Below, piece after piece: positions 1 to 5,791 of a DNA stretch of 7,898 bases (the stretch's first letter is position 1; each line of letters begins with the position of its first letter). This stretch comes from Pseudomonadota bacterium (lineage in GTDB: Bacteria > Pseudomonadota > Alphaproteobacteria > Rhizobiales > Beijerinckiaceae). The translations under genes and the position numbers were made by a program. The notes under the pieces were generated by a model. The model made no database searches, was not told the origin of the DNA, and saw nothing but the letters and a program-made list of their open reading frames with translations. The stretch is taken from positions 1 to 7,898 of the forward strand of contig JAEWKP010000483.1 in assembly GCA_023393655.1 (NCBI GenBank), read 5' to 3'.

Positions 1-722
1 CGCTGAAGGACTCCTCCGAGATTTACGATCTCGCCTTCTTCCCGGCCCATCCGACGCTCGACAACTACGTCACCGTGCTCTCGGACGGCCGCTTCCTGCG
101 CTGGTTCGCCAACTCCTTCGGCATCGCCACCGCGGTCACCCTTTCGAACGTCTTCTTCGACAGCCTCGTCGGCTACACCCTGGCGAAATTCCAGTTCCGC
201 GGCCGCTATCTCGTCTTCATCGCGATCCTCTCGACGCTGATGATCCCGACGGAGATGCTGGTCATCCCCTGGTATGTCATGGCCAAGAACTTCGGCTGGC
301 TCGACAGCTACTGGGGCATCATGTTCCCCGGCATGATGACGGCCTTCGGCACCTTCCTGATGAAGCAGTTCTTCGAGACGGTGCCCGACGACTTCCTCGA
401 AGCCGCGCGCGTCGACGGCCTCAACGAGTTCGCGATCTTCTGGCGCATCGCCATGCCGCTGGTGACGCCGGCCCTCTCGGCGCTGGCGATCTTCACCTTC
501 CTCAGCAACTGGACCGCCTTCATCTGGCCGCTGATCGTGACGACCTCCAAGGAACTCTACACCTTGCCGGTCGGCCTCACGAGTTTCGCGGTGGAATCGC
601 AGGTCCAGTGGGAATTGATCATGACGGGCGCCGCGCTCGCGACCCTGCCGACGCTAACCGTCTTCCTGCTGCTCCAGCGCTACATCGTGCGCGGCGTGGT
701 CCTCGCCGGTCTCAAGGGCTGA
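1..722 (+). CDS. Carbohydrate ABC transporter permease, MalG type (5' partial)
   Basis: Inner-membrane permease of a sugar-type ABC importer (binding-protein-dependent transport family, MalG/UgpE/LacG branch). The frame is open from base 3 to the TGA at 720-722, giving 239 visible residues. The family usually has about 275-300, so roughly 40-60 N-terminal residues including the first membrane helix lie outside the window. A GTG at 75 is an internal Val, because the frame upstream encodes the expected periplasmic segment (FPAHPTLDNY). Several hydrophobic segments follow. The cytoplasmic EAA loop that docks on the ATPase begins at base 399 (EAARVDGLNEF, then PLVTPAL). The C-terminus (IVRGVVLAGLKG) is the classic MalG-branch ending. 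It probably pairs with a MalF-type partner upstream and with the ATPase at 2242-3318. The substrate cannot be read from the sequence; an amino sugar or glycosylated compound is inferred from the neighbours. Confidence 0.93.
   Translation, partial: LKDSSEIYDLAFFPAHPTLDNYVTVLSDGRFLRWFANSFGIATAVTLSNVFFDSLVGYTLAKFQFRGRYLVFIAILSTLMIPTEMLVIPWYVMAKNFGWLDSYWGIMFPGMMTAFGTFLMKQFFETVPDDFLEAARVDGLNEFAIFWRIAMPLVTPALSALAIFTFLSNWTAFIWPLIVTTSKELYTLPVGLTSFAVESQVQWELIMTGAALATLPTLTVFLLLQRYIVRGVVLAGLKG
714..718 (+). promoter_or_regulatory. Ribosome binding site for the ArgH-like lyase
   Basis: AAGGG lies 9 nt before the ATG at 728, inside the last codons of the permease gene. It supports starting the lyase at 728 rather than at any in-frame codon further upstream, where the frame runs inside the permease gene and encodes low-complexity Arg/Ala-rich sequence. 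Confidence 0.5.
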
Positions 723-727
723 TTGCC

Positions 728-2242
728 ATGACGCAAACCGATCCCCGCGCGAGCGACACCTCCGTCTTCCCCGATCCGACCTACAAGGAGACCGTGCTGC
801 GCCCGCTCTTCGACGGCGCGAAGACGCATCATGTCGAGAGCTTCCGCGCCATCGACCGCGCCCATCTCGCGATGCTCGCGGAGACCGGCATCCTGCCGCG
901 CGCCACCGCTGGTCGCATCGCCCGCGCGCTCGCCGAAATCGATGCCGAGATCGACCCGGCCGGATTGAGCTATGACGGCACGGTGGAGGATTACTTCTTC
1001 CTGATCCAGGCGGAACTGAAGAAGCGCCTGCCGGCTGACGATGCCGGGCGCCTCCATACCGGCCGCTCGCGCAACGATATCGACCACACCCTGTTCAAGC
1101 TCGCCCTCAAGCCGCGGCTCGACCATATGGCCGGACTGCTGCGTGCGCTCATCACCGCGACCCTCGACCTCGCCGAGCGCGAGAAGGCGACGCTGATCGT
1201 CGCCTATACCCATGGCCAGCCAGCGCAGCCCACCACCTTCGGCCATTACCTCTCCGCCGCGATCGAAGTGATGCTGCGCGACCACGAGCGATTGGTGCAG
1301 GCGCGCGCCTTGCTCGATCTCTCCCCGATGGGCGCCGCCGCGATCACCACCTCGGGCTTCCCATTGGATCGTGCCCGCGTCGCGCATCTGCTCGGCTTCG
1401 CCGCGCCCCTCCAGAATTCCTATGGCTGCATCGCCGCCATCGACTACCTCACTGCGACCTATAGCGCGGTCGAGCTCGTCTTCCTGCATCTCGGCCGCCT
1501 GATCCAGGATTTGCAGGTCTGGACCGCCTTCGAGGTCGGCCAGCTCTATGTGCCCAATGCCTTCGTGCAGATCTCCTCGATCATGCCGCAGAAGCGCAAT
1601 CCCGTCCCGATCGAACATCTGCGCCATCTGGCCTCGCAGACCGTGGCACGCGCCCGGATGGTCAGGGACATCGTCCACAACACGCCCTTCACCGACATGA
1701 ACGACGCCGAGGGCGAAACCAACGAGGCCGGCTACCAGGCCTTCGCGACGGGCGAGCGTGAGCTCAGCCTCCTCGCCGCGCTGCTGCCGGCGTTGCAGGT
1801 CGACGGGCGGCGTGTGGCGGAAAATATCCGCCGCTCCTGCATCACCATCACCGAGCTGGCCGACACACTGGTGCGGTCGGAGGGGCTCTCCTTCCGCACC
1901 GCCCACGAGATCGCTGCCGATGTCGCGCGCGCCGTGGTTGCAGCCGATGGCGATCTGCCGCGCGATGGCTATGCCCCGTTCTGTAAGGCCTTCCGCGAGC
2001 ATGCCGGCCGCGAGCCGCAATTGAACGAAGCCGCTTTTGCCGAAGCCGTTTCGCCCGAGCATTTCGTCGCGGTGCGCGAGCGTTTCGGCGGACCGGGGCC
2101 GCAAGCGCTGGCCGCCGCCTTTGCGGGTTATCGCGGTGTCCTGGTGGCTGCCGGCCTTGCTGCGACCGCAACCGCTGCGCGCGAGGCTTCCGCGCGCCAT
2201 GAACTCGACGCCGCCTTCGCGGATCTGATGGGAGCAGCCTGA
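728..2242 (+). CDS. Argininosuccinate lyase superfamily protein (ArgH paralogue, probably not a true ArgH)
   Basis: A 504-residue cytoplasmic lyase of the fumarase/aspartase superfamily, ArgH branch; family members cleave a C-N bond by beta-elimination and release fumarate. Visible motifs: HTGRSRND at 110-117, YTHGQPAQPTTFGHYL at 160-175 (Thr161/His162) and the mobile signature loop SSIMPQKRNP at 283-292, with Glu296 following. By established knowledge of the family these supply the catalytic Ser, the Lys/Asn ligands and the His-Glu pair. The C-terminal domain is ArgH-like (ITELADTLVRSEGLSFRTAHEI, about 373-394, split here as ITELADTLVR and SEGLSFRTAHEI). Odd points: the usual N-terminal WGGRF motif is absent; EDxHxxxE is replaced by EDYFFLIQ (87-94); and the YNxDxQEDKE segment is replaced by FTDMNDAEGET (321-331). 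It is also longer than typical ArgH (about 460). Known paralogues with other substrates include EDDS lyase. The location among sugar-transport and sugar-kinase genes argues for catabolism, not arginine synthesis. The superfamily call is sure; the substrate is unknown. Confidence 0.9.
   Translation: MTQTDPRASDTSVFPDPTYKETVLRPLFDGAKTHHVESFRAIDRAHLAMLAETGILPRATAGRIARALAEIDAEIDPAGLSYDGTVEDYFFLIQAELKKRLPADDAGRLHTGRSRNDIDHTLFKLALKPRLDHMAGLLRALITATLDLAEREKATLIVAYTHGQPAQPTTFGHYLSAAIEVMLRDHERLVQARALLDLSPMGAAAITTSGFPLDRARVAHLLGFAAPLQNSYGCIAAIDYLTATYSAVELVFLHLGRLIQDLQVWTAFEVGQLYVPNAFVQISSIMPQKRNPVPIEHLRHLASQTVARARMVRDIVHNTPFTDMNDAEGETNEAGYQAFATGERELSLLAALLPALQVDGRRVAENIRRSCITITELADTLVRSEGLSFRTAHEIAADVARAVVAADGDLPRDGYAPFCKAFREHAGREPQLNEAAFAEAVSPEHFVAVRERFGGPGPQALAAAFAGYRGVLVAAGLAATATAAREASARHELDAAFADLMGAA
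2230..2234 (+). promoter_or_regulatory. Ribosome binding site for the sugar ABC ATPase
   Basis: GGGAG lies 7 nt before the ATG at 2242, within the 3' end of the lyase gene. The stop and start share one base (TGATG), so termination-reinitiation coupling is likely. Confidence 0.5.
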
Positions 2243-3318
2243 TGGCGGGCATCGAGCTTCAGGGACTGGTCAAGCGCTACGGCAAGACGCAGGTCGTCCA
2301 CGGCATCGACCTCGCGATCGAGGACGGCGAATTCGTCGTCTTCGTCGGCCCCTCCGGCTGCGGCAAGTCGACGACCTTGCGCATGATCGCCGGTCTCGAG
2401 GAGATCGACGGCGGCACCATCACCATCGGCGAGCGGCCCGTGAACCGGCTGGAGCCGAAGGAGCGGAACATCGCCATGGTGTTCCAGAACTACGCGATCT
2501 ACCCGCATATGAGCGTCGCCGAGAATATCGGCTTCGGCCTCTATACGGCGAAGCTCGACAAGGCGGAGAAGCGCCGACGGATCGAGGAGACCGCCCGCGT
2601 CCTCGGCCTCGAACCGCTGCTCGAACGCAAGCCCTCGGCCCTGTCCGGCGGCCAGCGCCCGCGCGTCGCCATCGGCCGCGCCATGGTCCGCGAACCCTCG
2701 GCCTTCCTGTTCGACGAGCCGCTCTCCAATCTCGATGCGCAGTTGCGCGCCCAGATGCGGCTGGAGATCAAGCGCCTGCACCAGCGGCTCGGCCGCACCA
2801 TCGTCTTCGTTACCCATGACCAGGTCGAGGCGATGACGCTGGCCGACCGGATCGTGGTGATGCGCGACGGCCGCATCCTTCAGGTCGGCGCGCCGATGGA
2901 GCTCTACGAGAAGCCGGCCGACGTCTTCACCGCCCGCTTCATCGGCTCTCCGACGATGAACATCCTTCCGGCCAAGACGACCACTGCCGATGGCAAGCCG
3001 AAGCTGGAAATCGCGGGCAACGCCGTCGCCCTGCCGGCCCGCTCGACGCCGCTCCCCGCCGAGGTACTGGTCGGCGTCCGCCCGCAGGAACTGCGCGTGC
3101 TCGCCTCCGGCGAAAGCGCCGATCTCGTGCTCACCGGCAAGGTCGCGGTGGTCGAGCCGCTCGGCTCCGAGACCTTCGTGCATGTCGAGCATGGCGATGG
3201 GCTGATCCTCGCCTCTGCCTCGGCCAAGGCGCCGCCGGTCGTCGGCCACGAGGTTCGCCTAGGCGCCGGCATCGACGCGCTGCGCCTGTTCGACGCGGCG
3301 ACCGAGCGCACCCTATGA
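2242..3318 (+). CDS. Carbohydrate ABC transporter ATP-binding protein (MsmX/UgpC/MalK type)
   Basis: A 358-residue ATPase that powers the sugar importer whose MalG-type permease is at the left edge. Domain order: nucleotide-binding domain about 1-235, with Walker A GPSGCGKST (36-44), Q-loop Gln82, signature LSGGQ (134-138), Walker B FLFDE (155-159, catalytic Glu159), D-loop SNLD (162-165) and H-loop His192 (VTHDQVEAM). A C-terminal regulatory/TOBE region covers about 240-350 (VGVRPQEL at 277-284). The length is usual for the MalK/UgpC group. Position 140, just after the signature, is Pro (CCG, 2659-2661) where the family nearly always reads LSGGQRQRVA; a single A-to-C change would explain it. 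The start overlaps the lyase stop by one base, and the end overlaps the kinase start as ATGA. It may serve the local permease pair only, or more than one sugar importer, as MsmX does. Confidence 0.95.
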   Translation: MAGIELQGLVKRYGKTQVVHGIDLAIEDGEFVVFVGPSGCGKSTTLRMIAGLEEIDGGTITIGERPVNRLEPKERNIAMVFQNYAIYPHMSVAENIGFGLYTAKLDKAEKRRRIEETARVLGLEPLLERKPSALSGGQRPRVAIGRAMVREPSAFLFDEPLSNLDAQLRAQMRLEIKRLHQRLGRTIVFVTHDQVEAMTLADRIVVMRDGRILQVGAPMELYEKPADVFTARFIGSPTMNILPAKTTTADGKPKLEIAGNAVALPARSTPLPAEVLVGVRPQELRVLASGESADLVLTGKVAVVEPLGSETFVHVEHGDGLILASASAKAPPVVGHEVRLGAGIDALRLFDAATERTL

Positions 3319-4262
3319 GCGCCGGCCGCGACCTCGTCCTCAGCATCGGCCGGCTCTACTGCGATATCGTCTTTCGCGGGTTCGACGCATTGCCGCGTCT
3401 CGGCGAGGAACGCTTCGCCGAGACCGTGGCGATCGTACCCGGCGGCGGCGGTTTCATCACGGCCGCCCATCTCGCGGCGCTCGGAACGCATGCAGGCCTG
3501 CTCGCCCGCATCGGCACCGACCCGCTCTCGGGCACGCTCGCCCCCGCACTGACGGAAAGCGGCGTCGATCTGCGCTGGCTCGAACGCACGCCCGAAGCCG
3601 GCCCGCAACCGACCGTCGTGATGGTGCAGGACGGCGAGCGCGCCTTCCTGTCCCGACGCGCCGGCCGCGCCCGCCCGGCGACACTGGATGCAGCCCTCGC
3701 CGACCCGGCCGCGCGCCATCTCCACATCGCCGAATTCGCGACGCTCGCCGAAATCCCCGACCTGATCGACAGAGCGAAGCACGCCGGCCTCACCGTCTCG
3801 CTCGATCCGAGCTGGGACGATGACTGGATCCGCCGGCCGGACCTGATCGCACGGGCCGCCGGCGCCGATATCTTCCTGCCCAATGCGGCCGAGGCGATCG
3901 CCATCGCGGGCTGCGGCGATCTCGATGAAGCCGGCATCCGCCTCGCTCGCCATTTCCCCATCGTCGTCGTCAAGGACGGCGGCAACGGCGCACGGCTGTT
4001 CCGACGTGACACCGCCTTTTCCTTCCCGGCGCCCGAAGGCGGACCGGTGCTCGATACGACCGGAGCGGGCGATGCCTTCAATGCCGGTTTCCTTGCCGCC
4101 TGGCTTGCCGGGCGCTCGTCTGAACAAGCCTTGGCGGAAGGCATCGTCTGCGGCACTCTCTCTGTGCGTTCGGTCGGCGGAGCCGGAACGCGGCTCGACC
4201 GTGCCGATGTCGATGCCATGAGCCGGACCCTGCTGTGCAGCCATGACCGGATCGATGCCTGA
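3315..4262 (+). CDS. PfkB-family (ribokinase-like) carbohydrate kinase
   Basis: A 315-residue cytoplasmic kinase of the ribokinase/PfkB superfamily, expected to phosphorylate a sugar or sugar derivative with ATP. Visible features: the N-terminal Gly-rich substrate segment (PGGGGF, 42-47); RIGTDPLSG (65-73) of the lid region; SLDPSWDDDW (162-171); the NxxE-type magnesium motif (Asn190, Glu193); and PfkB signature 2 DTTGAGDAFNAGF (247-259), where Asp253 is the expected catalytic base and GAGD the anion hole. The length is normal. The ATG at 3315 overlaps the ATPase stop (ATGA). No strong Shine-Dalgarno sequence is visible, so coupled translation is likely. The 3' end overlaps the SIS gene by 8 or 20 nt, depending on the SIS start. 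The pairing with a SIS enzyme and sugar ABC genes recalls the fructoselysine (FrlD/FrlB) and amino-sugar pathways. The specific substrate is not determinable: fructosamine-like compounds, 2-keto-3-deoxygluconate and fructose all fit the family. Confidence 0.92.
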   Translation: MSAGRDLVLSIGRLYCDIVFRGFDALPRLGEERFAETVAIVPGGGGFITAAHLAALGTHAGLLARIGTDPLSGTLAPALTESGVDLRWLERTPEAGPQPTVVMVQDGERAFLSRRAGRARPATLDAALADPAARHLHIAEFATLAEIPDLIDRAKHAGLTVSLDPSWDDDWIRRPDLIARAAGADIFLPNAAEAIAIAGCGDLDEAGIRLARHFPIVVVKDGGNGARLFRRDTAFSFPAPEGGPVLDTTGAGDAFNAGFLAAWLAGRSSEQALAEGIVCGTLSVRSVGGAGTRLDRADVDAMSRTLLCSHDRIDA

Positions 4263-5280
4263 AGCCCTTCTCACATGCGAGGCGGCGGAGGCGGCCGAGG
4301 TCGCCGCCCGCCAGATCTCGGCCAATGCCGGCGCGATGGCGCAACTGGGCGAGCAGCTTCGCCGGCGCAGACCCGCCTTCATCGCGACCTGCGCGCGCGG
4401 TTCCTCCGACCATGCCATGACCTATGGCAAGTACCTGCTGGAGCGGACGCTGGGCCTGCCCGTCGCCTCGCTCGGCCCCAGCCTCGCCTCGATCTATCGC
4501 GAAGAGCTCGATCTCTCCGGCGCAGTCTTCATTGCCGCCTCGCAATCCGGCCGCAGCCCGGACACGCTCCAGTTGACCGAGACCGCCAGGCGCGGCGGCG
4601 CGCTGACGGTCGGGCTGATCAACGACATGAAATCGCCGCTCGCCGGGTTGGTCGACGTCGCCTTGCCCCTCGGCGCCGGCTCCGAGACCAGCGTCGCCGC
4701 GACCAAGAGCTTCCTCGCCACCGGCATCGCCCTCCTGCATCTCGCCGCCGCCTGGAGCTGCGAGCGCAGCCTGTCGGATGCGCTGGTCAGGTCGCCCGAA
4801 CTGCTCCGGCAGGCCGGCCTCTGCGACTGGTCGCCCTTCTTCGATCGCTTGAGGGATGCGACCAGCCTTTATGTCATCGGTCGCGGGCTTGGCCTGGGCA
4901 TCGCCCAGGAAATGGCGCTGAAGTTCAAGGAAACCTGCCGCATCCATGCCGAAGCCTTCAGCGCGGCCGAGGTGCTGCATGGGCCAATGGCGCTGGTCGG
5001 GCCGGGCTTTCCGGCGTTGGTGCTCGATCCCGCCGATGAAGGCAGCGACAGCACGCTTTCGGTCGCCCGCAGCTTCGCAGAGCTCGGTGCGGAGATCGCC
5101 TATGCCGGCATCGAGACGGCACCGGGAATCGCCCTGCCCGTGCCGGTGGAGACACCTGCCGTGCTGATGCCACTCCTGCAGGCGCGAGCGTTCTATGGCG
5201 GCATCGCGGCGCTGGCCAAGGCGCGCGGGCTCGATCCCGATCGCCCGCCTCACCTGCGCAAGGTCACGCAGACGCTTTGA
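4243..5280 (+). CDS. Double-SIS sugar isomerase/deaminase (GlmS C-domain, NagB-II/AgaS/FrlB-like)
   Basis: A 345-residue cytoplasmic enzyme with two SIS domains and no glutaminase domain. SIS 1 (about 35-170) carries RGSSDHA (52-58), ASQSGRSPDT (99-108) and SVAATKSF (150-157), the phosphosugar-binding Ser/Thr clusters. SIS 2 (about 195-330) carries the GlmS-type segment LKFKETCRIHAEAFSAAEVLHGP: Glu230 and His246 match the GlmS isomerase catalytic Glu and ring-opening His. The C-terminal HLRKVTQTL supplies Lys340, the counterpart of the GlmS active-site Lys. So it should act on a hexose 6-phosphate bearing an amino group: deaminating glucosamine-6-P (NagB-II), or deglycating an Amadori 6-phosphate (FrlB/FraB). 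Its partner kinase lies directly upstream with overlapping ends. An in-frame ATG at 4255 is an equally plausible start; neither has a convincing Shine-Dalgarno sequence. Family sure, exact reaction inferred. Confidence 0.9.
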   Translation: MTGSMPEALLTCEAAEAAEVAARQISANAGAMAQLGEQLRRRRPAFIATCARGSSDHAMTYGKYLLERTLGLPVASLGPSLASIYREELDLSGAVFIAASQSGRSPDTLQLTETARRGGALTVGLINDMKSPLAGLVDVALPLGAGSETSVAATKSFLATGIALLHLAAAWSCERSLSDALVRSPELLRQAGLCDWSPFFDRLRDATSLYVIGRGLGLGIAQEMALKFKETCRIHAEAFSAAEVLHGPMALVGPGFPALVLDPADEGSDSTLSVARSFAELGAEIAYAGIETAPGIALPVPVETPAVLMPLLQARAFYGGIAALAKARGLDPDRPPHLRKVTQTL

Positions 5281-5287
5281 GACCCGG

Positions 5288-5297
5288 CCGACGTCGG
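5288..5297. repeat. Perfect 10-bp palindrome CCGACGTCGG
   Basis: Self-complementary 10-mer starting 8 bases after the SIS gene stop. There is no loop and no following T tract, so it is not a classic terminator. It could be a dimeric-protein operator or chance in a GC-rich gap. Confidence 0.3.
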
Positions 5298-5322
5298 GCG
5301 AGGTTCCGTCGAAACGCGGCTT

Positions 5323-5332
5323 GCTCTAGAGC
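5323..5332. repeat. Perfect 10-bp palindrome GCTCTAGAGC
   Basis: Self-complementary 10-mer centred on TCTAGA, 31 nt before the RidA-family ATG. GCTCTAGAGC-type sequences recur between genes in many Hyphomicrobiales genomes as part of small intergenic repeats (recalled, not checked here), so this may be a remnant of such an element. CTAG is generally rare in such genomes, which makes the match more notable. Confidence 0.35.
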
Positions 5333-5363
5333 TGATGCGGCCTCACGCCCTGGATCGCAGCCG

Positions 5364-5750
5364 ATGAAACAGCCGCTCACGCCCGCTTCGCTCGCCCCGC
5401 CCTTCGGGCAGTATTCCCATGGCATGAAGACCGACGCGCAGGGCGTCCTGCTGACGTCCGGCCAGCTCGGCATCGCGCCCGACGGCAGCATCCCGGACGA
5501 TGCCGGCGCGCAGGCCCGGATCTGCTTCGGGAACATCGCCGCGATCCTGCGCGAGGGCGGGCTCTCGATGGCGAATGTCGTGCGCCTCAACGCCTTCGTC
5601 ACGGACCGCAAGCATATGCCGGCCTATATGAAGGCGCGCGACGAGGCGCTGGCCGATTGCCCGGTCAAGCCGGCCTCGACGCTGGTGATCGTCTCCGGCT
5701 TCAGCCGGCCGGAATTCCTGGTCGAGGTCGAGGCGACGGCCGTCTATTGA
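5364..5750 (+). CDS. RidA/YjgF/YER057c/UK114 family protein lacking the catalytic Arg
   Basis: A 128-residue single-domain protein, the normal size for this trimeric family. Family features: FGQYSHGM (14-21), LLTSGQLGIAPDGSI (29-43), NIAAILREGGLSMANVVRLNAFVTD (57-81, the usual N-ILxxAGxxxxDVVKxxxFVTD pattern) and the C-terminal VEVEATAVY. Archetypal RidA deaminates reactive enamine/imine intermediates with a conserved Arg in PAR(S/T). Here that site reads PAST, with Ser105, so canonical RidA deaminase activity is not expected and one of the Rid subfamilies of unknown function is more likely. The start at ATG 5364 is preferred: it begins exactly where the family fold begins, while the in-frame TTG at 5277 would add an Arg-rich unconserved extension. 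It is the last gene on the + strand and may be cotranscribed with the catabolic genes, though an 83-nt gap separates it from them. Confidence 0.9.
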   Translation: MKQPLTPASLAPPFGQYSHGMKTDAQGVLLTSGQLGIAPDGSIPDDAGAQARICFGNIAAILREGGLSMANVVRLNAFVTDRKHMPAYMKARDEALADCPVKPASTLVIVSGFSRPEFLVEVEATAVY

Positions 5751-5768
5751 GCCGGCCTGGCCTCTATC

Positions 5769-5791
5769 CGCGGGCGCTCAGTGCGCCCCCG
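5769..5791. terminator. Candidate stem-loop between convergent operons
   Basis: GGGCGC (5772-5777) and GCGCCC (5783-5788) can pair around a 5-base loop, with two more pairs after one mismatch (C5769-G5791, G5770-C5790). It sits at the convergence point and includes the last codons of the minus-strand ATPase gene. There is no T tract on either side, so it is at best a weak or Rho-assisted bidirectional terminator. Confidence 0.3.

Larger units (their letters stand above)
5281..5363 (+). other. Short intergenic gap before the RidA-family gene
   Basis: This 83-nt gap is the only non-overlapping junction over 5 nt within the left gene set. It holds two perfect 10-bp palindromes (5288-5297 and 5323-5332) but no clear -35/-10 pair, no T-tract terminator and only a weak Shine-Dalgarno sequence before the ATG at 5364. 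It could be a post-transcriptional processing or regulatory spacer, or a weak promoter region for the small gene. Confidence 0.4.

Noticed and set aside
75..77. GTG as the start of the MalG-type permease
   Set aside because: The frame is open to the left edge and encodes the conserved periplasmic region, so the gene is truncated by the window.
608..727. N-terminal extension of the lyase starting inside the permease gene
   Set aside because: It overlaps permease coding sequence and encodes Arg/Pro/Ala-rich sequence unlike the family. The ATG at 728 has a Shine-Dalgarno sequence and the usual 5-nt operon spacing.
680..2200. Long antisense open frame across the lyase gene (506 codons)
   Set aside because: It is rich in Arg/Gly/Glu/Asp with no recognisable domain and is fully overlapped by a gene with clear ArgH motifs. 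It is a normal by-product of high GC at third codon positions.
728..2242. Calling this argH for arginine biosynthesis
   Set aside because: Key substrate-binding segments differ from true ASL and no arginine-biosynthesis gene is nearby, so no symbol was assigned.
2128..5253. Series of long antisense open frames (2128-3249, 2904-4418, 4078-5253)
   Set aside because: Each mirrors a well-supported + strand gene, has low-complexity composition and no family motifs.
5277..5363. TTG-started extension of the RidA-family protein
   Set aside because: It adds 29 mostly Arg-rich residues not found in this compact family. The ATG at 5364 gives the normal 128-residue length.
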